Positions 1-9,176 of a stretch of DNA of 36,427 nt are shown one piece after another. Source of the DNA: Roseovarius sp. Its GTDB lineage: Bacteria; Pseudomonadota; Alphaproteobacteria; Rhodobacterales; Rhodobacteraceae. The stretch covers positions 1 through 36,427 of the forward strand of contig JAPOTF010000020.1 of NCBI GenBank assembly GCA_026709325.1, given 5' to 3'. Below the pieces are notes generated by a model. The model saw nothing but the letters and a program-made list of their open reading frames with translations. It ran no database searches and was not told the DNA's origin. The translations under genes and the position numbers were made by a program. Each line of letters starts with the position of its first letter. Position 1 is the first letter of the stretch.

Positions 1-207
1 AGTCGCCCATGCGCGCCTGAAACCCGCGAACCGCCATGTCGACTGAAAAAAAGGGGAAAATGCCGCTAGCGGGAATTGCTGGGCGGCGATTGATTGAACT
101 TGACTGAAACTGCACCTGTCATTAACGGAAACGGCTGTCGGGTGCCGGGCAGTTCGCATTCACTGGATCGCCGGTCCCGTTCCGATCCCCTGAATGCGCG
201 CCTGAAT
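1..207. other. Left-edge non-coding stretch
   Basis: This stretch lies downstream of the aminotransferase stop and extends to the window edge. No convincing gene is visible on either strand; the open frames here lack family resemblance and a ribosome binding site. A 13-base direct repeat, atgcgcgcctgaa, occurs at 9-21 and again at 194-206, the second copy just outside the aminotransferase stop codon. No hairpin plus T-run terminator is obvious. Confidence 0.5.
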
Positions 208-1581
208 TCAGTGAACGGATTTCATGAGCCCCTCGTCAAGAATTTGAGAACGGGTTTGATCCAATGCCTTCCACGCTCTCTCCGCAAGTTGATCTATTTC
301 ATCTTCCGTGATGATCAGCGGGGGAGATATGACCATGCGGCCATGCACCGGTCGCATGATCAAACCGTTTTCATAGCATTTCCTGCGGCAGATTGTTCCC
401 GCTTCCTCGTCATTTGCAAACCTGGCTCTATTTTGCTTGTCCGGTGAAAGCGCAATTGATCCCATATGCCCGATTATCGTCGCCTCGCCAACAAGAGGAT
501 GCTCCGCAAGCGACTCCCACTTCTCCTTTAGATAGGGAGCCATAATCCTTCCAGCTCGCTCAATTATTTTCTCCTCATCGAGAATCCGCAGATTTTCCAG
601 CGCAACGGCGCAGCACACCGGATGTCCGCAATAGGTATAGCCATGGGCGAATTCGCATCCGTTGAGCACTTCCGCAATCCTGTCGTTGACGAGAGACGCC
701 CCCAAAGGCGCATATCCCGAGGTCAGGCCCTTGGCGATGGTCATCACGTCCGGCTTGATGTCCAGTGTTTCACTGCCAAACCAGCGGCCAGTTCGGCCAA
801 AGCCGGTAATTACCTCGTCTGCAATCAGCAATACATTGTATTGATTGCATATTCTCTGAATCTCGGGCCAATATGTCTTCGGAGGAATTATGACGCCCCC
901 GGCGCCCTGTATCGGCTCGGCTATAAATGCCGCGACCCTGTCCTGTCCAAATTCGAGTATTTTCCGCTCAAGCTGGCGGGCGCGCTCCAGTCCGAATTCA
1001 TCGGGACCGACATCTCCGCCCTCTCCATACCAGTAGGGCTGATCAATGTGATGTATGTTGTCGATCGGCAGCCCCCCCTGCGCATGCATGTAGGACATGC
1101 CGCCCAAACTGCCGCTGCCCATGGCCGAACCGTGATATGCATTGTGCCGGCTGATTATGATTTTCTTTTCCGGTTTTCCCGCTTCCGCCCAGTATGTGCG
1201 CACCAGCCGTATGTTGGTGTCGTTCGCCTCGGAGCCCGAGCCCGCGTAGAAGACATTGTTCAAATCATGTGGAGCGAGTTCCGCCAGTCGATTCGCGAGG
1301 GAAATCGCCGGCACATGCGATGTCTGGAAAAAAGTGTTTGAATAGGGAAGCTCGCGCATTTGCCGCGCCGCGGCGTCGGCCAGCTCGCTTCGGCCATAAC
1401 CCAGATTCACGCACCACAATCCCGCCATGGCATCGAGGTAGGTGTTGCCGTCGCTGTCGGTCAGCATGACGCCGTCGGCGCGGGTGATAACTCGCACCCC
1501 GGTGTTTTTAAGTTCATTTCCATTCGTAAAGGGATGAAGGTGATGGGCCGCATCCAGCGCCTGCAATTCGGATGTCGGCAT
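208..1581 (-). CDS. spuC: Putrescine--pyruvate aminotransferase (SpuC-like, class III)
   Basis: A PLP-dependent class III aminotransferase of about 457 aa. It closely resembles Pseudomonas SpuC, which moves the amino group of putrescine to pyruvate and gives 4-aminobutanal and alanine in the cytoplasm. Visible family blocks are LDAMAGLWCVN near residue 50, GSGSEANDT near 115, QPYWYGEGGD near 182, the PLP-ring Asp in LLIADEVI near 255 and the PLP lysine in TIAKGLTSGY near 284. The frame stays open to 1686, but alignment with the family starts at MPTSELQALDAAHHLHPF, so I take the ATG at 1581. A TTG at about 1602 behind GGAAGG, and an ATG at 1626, are alternatives. It is divergent from potFGHI, which fits putrescine use. 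Substrate preference within omega-aminotransferases is inferred; beta-alanine or taurine are less likely alternatives. Confidence 0.87.
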   Translation of the reverse strand: MPTSELQALDAAHHLHPFTNGNELKNTGVRVITRADGVMLTDSDGNTYLDAMAGLWCVNLGYGRSELADAAARQMRELPYSNTFFQTSHVPAISLANRLAELAPHDLNNVFYAGSGSEANDTNIRLVRTYWAEAGKPEKKIIISRHNAYHGSAMGSGSLGGMSYMHAQGGLPIDNIHHIDQPYWYGEGGDVGPDEFGLERARQLERKILEFGQDRVAAFIAEPIQGAGGVIIPPKTYWPEIQRICNQYNVLLIADEVITGFGRTGRWFGSETLDIKPDVMTIAKGLTSGYAPLGASLVNDRIAEVLNGCEFAHGYTYCGHPVCCAVALENLRILDEEKIIERAGRIMAPYLKEKWESLAEHPLVGEATIIGHMGSIALSPDKQNRARFANDEEAGTICRRKCYENGLIMRPVHGRMVISPPLIITEDEIDQLAERAWKALDQTRSQILDEGLMKSVH

Positions 1582-2104
1582 ATGGTTGGTTATGTGTGCC
1601 AAAACTGCAATCCTTCCAGATTTCATTGAGACCAACCGATTTGGGGCGGTCAATTCTTGAGAAACAGTATCCCAATTATTTTGCAAGTCAAATCAAGCGC
1701 CAAAAAACATGACTTTCCCAATGTCGCGCTTGCTCAAGCAGATTGACGAGCGTTTACTAGAGGCGATGCGCCGCTTCGGCCATTGCGGCAGGATTTTCTC
1801 CGCGTGCGCACTTGCAAACGACCATGCAAATGAATTGCCTCGGGGAAATTCCGGCAATGGACTGGCTGGCTGGCAAAACCAGGGAAATCTGTCTGTTTTT
1901 TAAACAAAATTGCGGCGGCGCAACCATTTTACGCGCTATGAGACAAACTTCCCGATCATCATGCATTTGCAAAAAACCGCCATTGAGATTATGAATGGTG
2001 CATTGACAATGTTGCAACTGGGATATTCCCGTATTGCGGTTCGGGCTGTTTCCTGTTGAACTGCGCAATAGACGCAAATGCTGCCGACAAGGAGGGTGAT
2101 GCAA
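1582..2104. other. Divergent intergenic region between spuC and potF
   Basis: About 520 bases separate the divergent aminotransferase and potF. Short open frames exist on both strands, but none has a recognisable family or a good ribosome binding site, so I call no gene. The region should hold promoters for both directions; the best potF candidate is listed separately. A small inverted repeat, GGGA-TAT-TCCC, lies near 2020-2030. Confidence 0.5.
2003..2029 (+). promoter_or_regulatory. Candidate sigma70 promoter for potFGHI
   Basis: TTGACA at 2003-2008 matches the -35 consensus exactly. TATTCC at 2024-2029 is a weak -10 at a short 15-base spacing. The pair lies about 80 bases upstream of the potF ATG on the right strand. 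The -35 is good and the -10 is poor, so this is only a candidate. Confidence 0.3.
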
Positions 2105-3187
2105 ATGAGATTTTCAATTTTATGCTTGACCGCGATGTTCTGCCTGGGGATTTCATCCATGGCCGAAGAGGTGCGGGTCTACAACTGGTCCGACTACATT
2201 GACGACTCGCTTCTTGATAAATTCGAACAGGAAACCGGCATCGAACTTATATATGACGTGTTTGATTCCAATGAGGTGCTTGAAACAAAGCTTCTTGCCG
2301 GCGGGTCCGGATATGATGTGGTGGTTCCAACGGGCACCTTTCTGCAGCGTCAGATCGCCGCGGGGGCATTTCAAAAGCTTGACTACGGAAAATTGCCCAA
2401 TGCCGAAAATCTTTGGGACGTGATCAAGGACCGCACCGATCAATACGATCCGGGAAACGCCTATTCCATCAACTACATGTGGGGATCGACGGGCATAGCG
2501 GTCAATACCGGGAAGGTGGCGGAAATTTTGGGGGATGACGCGCCCGTGGATTCTCTCGCGCTGATTTTCGAGCCGTCCAACATGGAAAAGCTTGCGGGGT
2601 GCGGCGTGTATTTTCTTGACGCGCCCACGGAGATGATTCCGGCGGCGCTGAAATATCTGGGCGAAAATCCGGACAGCCACGATCCGGACGTCATCGCCAA
2701 GGCCGAGCCCGTCCTGACCGCCGTGAGACCGCATGTCAGGAAATTCAACAATTCGGAATACATCAACGCGATTGCAAACGGCGACATTTGCGTTGCCTTT
2801 GGCTGGTCTGGCGACGTCCTTCAGGCGAGGGATCGGGCATGGGAGGCCGACAACGGCGTCGAAATTGCCTATAACGCGCCCGTTGAGGGCGCACTTATGT
2901 GGTTTGACCAGATGGCAATACCCGCCGATGCCCCAAATCCCGAGGGCGCGCATGTGTTTCTGAATTTCATCATGGACGCCCAGAACATGGCCGACGCGTC
3001 AAACTACGTTTATTTCGCCAACGGCAATCTTGCGGCGCAGGCGCTTTTAAACGAGGATGTCATTACCGACCCGGCCATCTACCCGGACGAAGACACATTG
3101 CGGAATCTCTACACCACCACGCCCTATCCACCGAAGGTGCAGAGAACAGTCACCCGCATGTGGACCAAGATAAAGTCGGGCACCTAA
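2105..3187 (+). CDS. potF: Putrescine-binding periplasmic protein PotF
   Basis: The periplasmic solute-binding component of a polyamine ABC importer, 360 aa. The ATG at 2105 follows AAGGAGG (2089-2095) at good spacing; upstream ATGs at 2078 and 2099 are badly placed. The first 20 residues form a signal peptide ending SSMA before EEVRVYNWSDY. The ligand-pocket motifs known from E. coli PotF are all present: NWSDY near residue 27, VVPTGTF, FLDAPTE, FGWSGDV, the Asp in WFDQMAIPADA, and a Tyr in the YVYFANGN stretch. This supports putrescine or a close polyamine as ligand. It is the first gene of potFGHI; the exact ligand (putrescine or spermidine) is inferred from similarity. Confidence 0.92.
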   Translation: MRFSILCLTAMFCLGISSMAEEVRVYNWSDYIDDSLLDKFEQETGIELIYDVFDSNEVLETKLLAGGSGYDVVVPTGTFLQRQIAAGAFQKLDYGKLPNAENLWDVIKDRTDQYDPGNAYSINYMWGSTGIAVNTGKVAEILGDDAPVDSLALIFEPSNMEKLAGCGVYFLDAPTEMIPAALKYLGENPDSHDPDVIAKAEPVLTAVRPHVRKFNNSEYINAIANGDICVAFGWSGDVLQARDRAWEADNGVEIAYNAPVEGALMWFDQMAIPADAPNPEGAHVFLNFIMDAQNMADASNYVYFANGNLAAQALLNEDVITDPAIYPDEDTLRNLYTTTPYPPKVQRTVTRMWTKIKSGT

Positions 3188-3253
3188 AAACTCAGGGCGC
3201 ACCCGCGCGGAGGCGTTCCGCGCGGGACCGGCAACGAATTCAGGGGGCGGGTT

Positions 3254-4378
3254 ATGTCGGATCTCAAGTTTGAGCCATGGAACGATCCCAAAGCCGTACC
3301 GCTAATCAGTTTTCGCAATGTCACCAAGAGGTTTGGCGATTTCATCGCCATCGACAACCAGACATTCGACATTTTCGAGCATGAATTCTTTGCGCTTCTT
3401 GGGCCTTCCGGCTGCGGCAAGACCACAATGATGCGCATGCTGGCGGGATTTGAAACACCCACCGAGGGGAAAATATCGCTTGCCGGGCAGGACATCGCGC
3501 CGATCCCGCCCAACAAGCGCGCCGTGAACATGATGTTCCAGTCCTATGCGCTGTTTCCGCACTTGACCGTCTGGAACAATATCGCGTTTGGCCTGAAGCG
3601 CGAGGGAATGGCCCCCGACGCCATTGACGCGCGCGTCGCCGAAATGCTCAAGCTTACGCGAATGGAGAAATTCGCGTCGCGCAAGCCCCATCAGATTTCA
3701 GGTGGACAGAAGCAGCGCGTCGCACTTGCCCGAAGCCTTGCCAAGGCGCCAAAACTGCTGCTTCTTGACGAACCGCTTGGCGCTCTTGACGCCAAGCTTA
3801 GACAGGAAACCCAGTTTGAGCTTGTGGACATACAGGAAAAAACCGGAACCACATTCATTATAGTCACCCACGATCAGGAAGAGGCGATGACGGTTGCCAC
3901 CAGAGTGGCGGTGATGGACCACGGGCAGATAATCCAGGCTGACACGCCAGACCGCATATACGAAATGCCCAATTCCGTTTACGTCGCGGATTTCATTGGC
4001 GACGTGACAATCATCAAGGGCAGGGTCAGTCCTTCAGATGACGGATATGAAATCCACCACGCGGAGGGTCTTCCACCGCTGTTTGCAAAATCGAACCTTT
4101 CTCTGAAAAACGGAACAGGAGCGTATCTGGCGATCCGTCCGGAAAAAATCTCCATAGCGGCCGAACAGCCGTCCAGTGCACGCAACGCCATCAAGGGCGC
4201 AATCCAGGACATCGCCTATCTTGGCAATCTTTCAACCTACCATGTGGAATTGCCAAACGGGACGATTGTCAAGGCCCAGGCGACAAACAATCGACGACTC
4301 GCCAACCGCCCATTCACCTGGGAAGACGAAGTATGGCTTAGCTGGACGGACACGGCTGCCGTTCTTCTCGATCACTAG
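3254..4378 (+). CDS. potG: Polyamine ABC transporter ATP-binding protein PotG
   Basis: A cytoplasmic ATPase subunit of 374 aa that powers polyamine import. It has Walker A GPSGCGKTT near residue 53, the Q-loop in MMFQSYALFPH, the signature ISGGQKQRVALARSL (ISGGQ for the usual LSGGQ) near 155, Walker B LLLLDEPLGALD, and the switch His in IIVTHDQEEAM. A C-terminal TOBE-type region follows from about residue 255, with LAIRPEKISI as a marker. The length is typical for PotG/PotA. It lies 66 bases after potF and 3 bases before potH, so it belongs to the same operon. Confidence 0.93.
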   Translation: MSDLKFEPWNDPKAVPLISFRNVTKRFGDFIAIDNQTFDIFEHEFFALLGPSGCGKTTMMRMLAGFETPTEGKISLAGQDIAPIPPNKRAVNMMFQSYALFPHLTVWNNIAFGLKREGMAPDAIDARVAEMLKLTRMEKFASRKPHQISGGQKQRVALARSLAKAPKLLLLDEPLGALDAKLRQETQFELVDIQEKTGTTFIIVTHDQEEAMTVATRVAVMDHGQIIQADTPDRIYEMPNSVYVADFIGDVTIIKGRVSPSDDGYEIHHAEGLPPLFAKSNLSLKNGTGAYLAIRPEKISIAAEQPSSARNAIKGAIQDIAYLGNLSTYHVELPNGTIVKAQATNNRRLANRPFTWEDEVWLSWTDTAAVLLDH

Positions 4379-4381
4379 AAA

Positions 4382-5272
4382 ATGAGACGGGCGCTGCTCA
4401 TAATCGTTCCCTATTGCTGGCTTCTGGCGCTGTTTCTCATACCCTTTGCCATTGTCTTCAAAATAAGTCTCAGCGACATCGCCATTGCCATCCCCCCGTA
4501 CACGCCAACCCTGGATTTTGATGCGGGATGGCAAGGTCTAAAGAACTTTGCGAAGGCGCTGGATTTTGAGAACTTCCTGTTTCTGACCACCGACGCACTT
4601 TACTGGAAAGCCTATCTCTCCTCTCTCAGGATTGCTCTGATCTCCACATTGCTGACGCTTCTGATAGGTTATCCAATCGCCTACGGCATGGCAAACGCGC
4701 CGGACCATTGGCGCCCAACGCTGATAATGCTGGTTATTCTCCCGTTCTGGACCAGTTTTCTGATCCGGGTATATTCATGGATGGGCATTCTCTCAACCGA
4801 AGGCTATCTCAATCAGTTCCTGATCGGAATTGGCATCATCTCCGATCCGCTGGCCATCCTAAACACCAATACCGCCGTGTATATAGGCATCGTGTACACC
4901 TATCTGCCATTCATGATACTGCCGATATATTCCATCCTTGAAAGACTTGACGGCTCTCTTCTGGAAGCGGCGGAGGATTTGGGATGCTCTAGAATATCCG
5001 CATTCTGGCTGATAACGGTTCCGCTTTCGAGAAACGGGATAATCGCGGGCTGTTTTCTTGTTTTCATTCCGGTGATTGGCGAATTTGTAATTCCATCGCT
5101 GCTCGGAGGATCAAACACCCTGATGATCGGCAAGGTTTTGTGGGAGGAGTTCTTCAACAATCGCGACTGGCCCGTTGCAAGCGCCGTCGCGGTAATCCTT
5201 CTTCTCATCCTCATAGTGCCCATAATTCTCTTTCAGCGAAACGAGCAAAGGCAGAGAGAGGCGGAATCATGA
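4382..5272 (+). CDS. potH: Polyamine ABC transporter permease PotH
   Basis: An inner-membrane permease of 296 aa with about six hydrophobic segments. The EAA loop that contacts the ATPase is visible as LEAAEDLGCSRISAFWLITVPLS near residue 195. The N-terminal LIIVPYCWLLALFLIPFAIVFKISLS and the FWTSFLIRVYSWMGIL block are typical of PotH/PotB. Its stop overlaps the potI start by 4 bases (ATGA), indicating translational coupling. Assignment to PotH rather than PotB rests on the PotF-like binding protein and on gene order. Confidence 0.92.
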   Translation: MRRALLIIVPYCWLLALFLIPFAIVFKISLSDIAIAIPPYTPTLDFDAGWQGLKNFAKALDFENFLFLTTDALYWKAYLSSLRIALISTLLTLLIGYPIAYGMANAPDHWRPTLIMLVILPFWTSFLIRVYSWMGILSTEGYLNQFLIGIGIISDPLAILNTNTAVYIGIVYTYLPFMILPIYSILERLDGSLLEAAEDLGCSRISAFWLITVPLSRNGIIAGCFLVFIPVIGEFVIPSLLGGSNTLMIGKVLWEEFFNNRDWPVASAVAVILLLILIVPIILFQRNEQRQREAES

Positions 5273-6084
5273 AACACCTCACCTGGTTCAGCGCCACGTC
5301 GCTCGCGCTTGGCTTCGCGTTTTTGTATCTTCCGATGATCATCCTTGTGATCTACAGTTTCAACGCGTCGAAACTTGTCACGGTCTGGGCCGGCTTTTCC
5401 ACAAGATGGTACGGCGAGCTGATTCAAAACGAGGCTTTTCTTGATGCCGCCTGGGTTACCATAAGAGTGGCGGTTGCAAGTTCCACGCTTGCCACCATAC
5501 TCGGCACCATGGCCGCCTACACGCTTGTCAGGGCGGGCCGGTTTACAGGCCGCACGCTCTTTTCCGGAATGATTTACGCGCCTCTTGTGATGCCGGAGGT
5601 AATCACCGGTCTCTCGCTGCTTCTTCTCTTTATAGGCATTGGACTTGACAGGGGCATATTCACCATAATTCTCGCGCACACGACATTCTCCATGTGCTTT
5701 GTGTCCGTGGTCGTTTCCGCAAGGCTCGTCGCATTTGACCGTTCGCTCGAGGAGGCCGCGATGGATCTGGGGTGCGCTCCCATGGAGGCTTTCAGATTTG
5801 TCACTCTTCCGATTATCGCTCCGGCCGTGATCTCGGGATGGCTTTTGGCCTTCACGCTTTCGCTCGACGACCTTGTGATTGCGTCATTTACCGCCGGCCC
5901 GTCGGCAACCACCCTGCCGATCAAGATTTGGTCTTCAATCCGCCTTGGCGTAAGTCCCGAGATAAACGCGTTGTCGACAATTCTCATAGGAATTGTGACA
6001 GTTGGCGTCATATCCGCATCGCTCATATCGAAACGCGGCGCGATCAGGCGTCAAAACGAGGAGCAGGCCGCCCTCAGAGCCTGA
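5269..6084 (+). CDS. potI: Polyamine ABC transporter permease PotI
   Basis: The second inner-membrane permease, 271 aa with about six membrane segments. It starts at the ATG at 5269 inside the potH stop, with a purine-rich gagagaggcgg just upstream; a longer reading frame from 5140 lies inside potH and is rejected. Markers are FLYLPMIILVIYSFNAS near the N-terminus, MPEVITGLSLLLLF, and the EAA loop LEEAAMDLGCAPMEAFRFVTLPI. It is the last gene of potFGHI. The C-terminal NEEQAALRA tail is polar and probably cytoplasmic. Confidence 0.92.
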   Translation: MKHLTWFSATSLALGFAFLYLPMIILVIYSFNASKLVTVWAGFSTRWYGELIQNEAFLDAAWVTIRVAVASSTLATILGTMAAYTLVRAGRFTGRTLFSGMIYAPLVMPEVITGLSLLLLFIGIGLDRGIFTIILAHTTFSMCFVSVVVSARLVAFDRSLEEAAMDLGCAPMEAFRFVTLPIIAPAVISGWLLAFTLSLDDLVIASFTAGPSATTLPIKIWSSIRLGVSPEINALSTILIGIVTVGVISASLISKRGAIRRQNEEQAALRA

Positions 6085-6591
6085 TCTTTTGTTTAGATGT
6101 CATTCAGGATGACGACATCATTGATTGGGCGCGTGAGCGCGGTTGGATACTCTTCTGTTTGACACGTCATAAGGGATGGTAAAGAGGACAGGGTCGCATC
6201 CAGGCGGGTTGTGTTGAGTCACACTCCAAATAGAGAAACTCCAATTGACAGGATCGAGACTGGCGCAAGGTCGGGTAGTGCTCCCGCAGTTTGCGAATGC
6301 ACGCAACAATGAAATCGCGACCCCCACCTTCCCGGATGATCTGAAGTCCGAGACCAAACCGATACAGATCCTCAATCACGCAAACCGGAACCCGCCAGAA
6401 GTCCATGCCCGGGCGACAGTTCGCGCCGTCGACATTCCGGCCAATGCAAAGCCATACAAGGCACTGAACCTTAAAAAGGTCGAATTTTGGCTTTTCACAC
6501 CACTTATGGAAAACAAAGTCTGCAAGTTTAAACCCTGGACCGCGCTCAATACATCCCGCTTGAAGCGCATCGCCCTCCAGATGCAAATGCC
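6085..6591. other. Intergenic region after potI, with one doubtful ORF
   Basis: Convergent space between potI (plus) and the dehydrogenase (minus). A short imperfect stem around 6096-6119 (GATGTC ... GACATC) follows potI but has no T-run, so it is not a convincing terminator. The only frame worth listing is the minus-strand ORF at 6167-6595. Nothing else is recognised. Confidence 0.4.
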
Positions 6592-6595
6592 TCAC
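6167..6595 (-). CDS. Hypothetical protein, doubtful, coupled to upstream dehydrogenase
   Basis: An open frame of 142 codons that would begin with GTG overlapping the dehydrogenase stop (GTGA, 4 bases). That arrangement is typical of translational coupling. The product is Cys-, Arg- and Trp-rich and resembles no family I know. It has no signal peptide or membrane segment and no purine-rich site of its own. The opposite strand is also open over much of the same span, so this may be a chance frame or eroded coding DNA. I list it because of the stop/start overlap and because it would complete the cluster. Confidence 0.22.
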   Translation of the reverse strand: MRHLHLEGDALQAGCIERGPGFKLADFVFHKWCEKPKFDLFKVQCLVWLCIGRNVDGANCRPGMDFWRVPVCVIEDLYRFGLGLQIIREGGGRDFIVACIRKLREHYPTLRQSRSCQLEFLYLECDSTQPAWMRPCPLYHPL

Positions 6596-9048
6596 GTTCT
6601 CATATTGGCGCCACTGGCATCATATATCGGACCGCCAAGCACTGCGGCGTCATGCTTCTCTCCCAGTATCTCAACCTGCAGAATGGCACCAGCCATTGAA
6701 TGATCCGTTGAGACATACCCCATTGCCATTGATTTTCCCACGCGATGGGCATAACCGCCCGAACTGACATACCCGACCGCCCGGCCTTCATGCAGAATAG
6801 CCTCATCACCCGTCACGTCGATACCCTCGACATCAATTGTCATGGTCACAAGTTTGCGCTGAACGCCGTTGGCGCGAAATTCAAGCGTTTTCCGTCTGCC
6901 GACAAAATCCTTCTCCCAATTGATGAAAGCGTCCAGCCCGCTTTCCACGGCATTGAAGTCGGGTCTATATTCAAGTCCCCAGGCGCCCCAGCATTTCTCG
7001 AGTCTGAGGCTCATCAGCGCCCGCCCGCCATACCATCTGTACCCAATGTCGGCGCCCGCTTCCTCTATGCCGACCACAAGTCGCAGCAGATACTGCGGTC
7101 GACAGTGGAGCTCGTAGCCAAGCTCGCCCGAAAAACTGATCCGGTTAAGTACCACCGGCACGCCTGCGGCGACGGTTTGGCGAACATCGCGGAATTTCAG
7201 GCTCTCCGCGCCCACGTCCTCGCGCGTTATGCGCCGAAGCAGTTCACGCGATTTCGGTCCGGAAATCGCCACGCCATGCCATTCATCGGAGGCGTTGCGG
7301 TATGTCGCGTCTGCAGGCAGATCCCTTTCAAACCAGCGGCGATGCGCTTCCTGCATTGCTCCCGAGCCAAAGAGCATGTAGCGGTCTTCCGCGAGACACG
7401 CCACAGTCAGATCGCCGTAAAGCCTTCCGTTTGGCGTGAGCATCGGGGACAGCGCCAAACGTCCCGGCTCCGGAAGGCGTCCCGCCAAAATCCTGTCAAG
7501 ATGTTCGCGCGCGCCAGCTCCCGAAAATTCATGCTTGGCAAAATTCGCGATCTCTATTCCCGCCACCGAACTGCGAACGGCCTCCACCTCGCGAGCGACA
7601 TACGTGAAAGATCTGTTTCGCTCAAAGCTGGGATCCTCATGCGCGTCATCGGGCCCGTCGGCAAACCAAAGCGCGTTTTCAAGCCCGAATCCCTGATCCA
7701 TTCGCGCTCCCCTGGCGACCAGCCGGTCGTAAATCGCGGTGGTTTTCTGCAAACGCCCCTTCGGAAGCGTTTCATTCGGGAATGTCATGACAAACCGGCG
7801 CTCGTAATTCTCGGTGGACTTGACTGTGCCCCAGTCCGGGGTTGCCCAGTCGCCGAATCTCGCCACATCCATTGCGAACACATCTATTGACGGCTCTCCA
7901 TCGATCATCCACTCCGCCATGGTCCGGCCAACGCCGCCGCCCTGGCAGAATCCCGCCATGACCCCCACCGCGCACCAGTAGTTGGTCATTCCGGGTACCG
8001 GCCCAATCAGCGGGTTTCCGTCGGGACCGAATGTAAACGGTCCATTGATCGTGTCCTTTATGCCAGCCACGGCAAGTGCGGGAATCCTTTCAAAAGCCAG
8101 TTCAAGGCGATCCGCTATGTTTTCCAGCTTCGGCGGAAGAAGTTCATGACCAAAATCCATTGGCGTTCCGCCAACCTTCCACGGCGTTCCGGTTGGCTCG
8201 TAGGTGCCGAGAAGCATGCCTTCGCGCTCCTGCCGGAAATAGATGTTCGCCTCATAGTCGATACCGCAGGGGAGTCTTTCATTCCGTTCCGCCACCTCGG
8301 GTATTCTTTCGGTCAGCAGATAATGATGCTCCATCGGCTGGACCGGAAAGGAAACACCGGCCATCCGGCCCACCTCCCTCGCCCACAGGCCGCCGCAATT
8401 GACGATGATTTCCGCATTGATCACGCCGCTGGGCGTTGTGACGTCCCAGCCGCCATCGGATCTTTGCCGCGTGGCGGTAACGGGAGTGTTTGTAAAATAG
8501 GCGGCCCCGTGAACCCTGGCGGACTTTGCAAACGCATGGGTTGCCCCCGATGGATCAAGGTCGCCGTCCTGATCATCCCATAGAGCGGCATAGTAGTGTT
8601 TCGGATCAATAAGGGGATGTCTGCTTGCGGCTTCCTCGGCCGAGATAAATTCCTGCCGAAGTCCCATGTATCGGGCTTTGGAGCGCTCGCGCTTCAGGTA
8701 GTCGTACCATTCCCTGTTCGAAGCGAGATAAAATCCCCCGGTCATATGCAATCCGACGGACTGCCCAGAGGTCTCCTCGATTTCCTTGTACAGATCTATC
8801 GTATATCCCTGTAGTCGACTTATGTTGGGGTCGCTTGAAATCGTGTGTATCTGACCGGCGGCATGCCAGCTTGATCCCGATGTAAGCTCCTTTCGTTCAA
8901 GAAGCACAACGTCCTTCCATCCGAACCTCGCAAGATGAAACAGTATCGAGCATCCGACCACTCCCCCTCCAATGACAACGGCCTTTGCATGAGTCGGCAG
9001 CCGCCCTGCATGTTCCGCGCTCGCATCATCCCTTAAAATTTCAGGCAT
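6592..9048 (-). CDS. FAD-dependent dimethylglycine/sarcosine dehydrogenase-like protein with GcvT domain
   Basis: An 818-aa two-part enzyme. An N-terminal DAO-type FAD domain has GGGVVGC at residues 27-33 and the GSSWHAAG motif, whose His62 matches the histidine carrying covalent FAD in mammalian dimethylglycine and sarcosine dehydrogenases. The second half is a GcvT-like folate-binding region; FSGELGYELHC and RLEKCWGAWGLEYRPD are markers. Members oxidise N-methyl groups of dimethylglycine, sarcosine or related amines and pass the one-carbon unit to tetrahydrofolate. The start is supported by GGAGGG 7 bases upstream. It lies 128 bases after the threonine-dehydrogenase gene, at the end of the MttB-led cluster, which suggests it removes remaining methyl groups after the first demethylation. 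The exact substrate cannot be read from sequence. Confidence 0.88.
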   Translation of the reverse strand: MPEILRDDASAEHAGRLPTHAKAVVIGGGVVGCSILFHLARFGWKDVVLLERKELTSGSSWHAAGQIHTISSDPNISRLQGYTIDLYKEIEETSGQSVGLHMTGGFYLASNREWYDYLKRERSKARYMGLRQEFISAEEAASRHPLIDPKHYYAALWDDQDGDLDPSGATHAFAKSARVHGAAYFTNTPVTATRQRSDGGWDVTTPSGVINAEIIVNCGGLWAREVGRMAGVSFPVQPMEHHYLLTERIPEVAERNERLPCGIDYEANIYFRQEREGMLLGTYEPTGTPWKVGGTPMDFGHELLPPKLENIADRLELAFERIPALAVAGIKDTINGPFTFGPDGNPLIGPVPGMTNYWCAVGVMAGFCQGGGVGRTMAEWMIDGEPSIDVFAMDVARFGDWATPDWGTVKSTENYERRFVMTFPNETLPKGRLQKTTAIYDRLVARGARMDQGFGLENALWFADGPDDAHEDPSFERNRSFTYVAREVEAVRSSVAGIEIANFAKHEFSGAGAREHLDRILAGRLPEPGRLALSPMLTPNGRLYGDLTVACLAEDRYMLFGSGAMQEAHRRWFERDLPADATYRNASDEWHGVAISGPKSRELLRRITREDVGAESLKFRDVRQTVAAGVPVVLNRISFSGELGYELHCRPQYLLRLVVGIEEAGADIGYRWYGGRALMSLRLEKCWGAWGLEYRPDFNAVESGLDAFINWEKDFVGRRKTLEFRANGVQRKLVTMTIDVEGIDVTGDEAILHEGRAVGYVSSGGYAHRVGKSMAMGYVSTDHSMAGAILQVEILGEKHDAAVLGGPIYDASGANMRT

Positions 9049-9176
9049 TCACCAACCCTCCAGATTCATCTTCACGATATTCGCAACCCGTTTGCTCCAA
9101 TGGAGCCAAATGGAGACCCATTGCCGGTTTCAGCTACCGCGCCGGAGCGGTTTCGGCATTTTGAATTTGCATTCGC

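Noticed and set aside
622-1341. Long plus-strand open frame opposite the aminotransferase
   Set aside because: It lies entirely antisense to a strongly conserved gene and resembles no family; it is a shadow frame.
6096-6119. GATGTC ... GACATC inverted repeat as potFGHI terminator
   Set aside because: The stem is only six bases with a 12-base loop and no T-run follows.
6245-6703. Plus-strand frame between potI and the dehydrogenase
   Set aside because: It overlaps the conserved dehydrogenase C-terminus and has no family features; composition is not protein-like.
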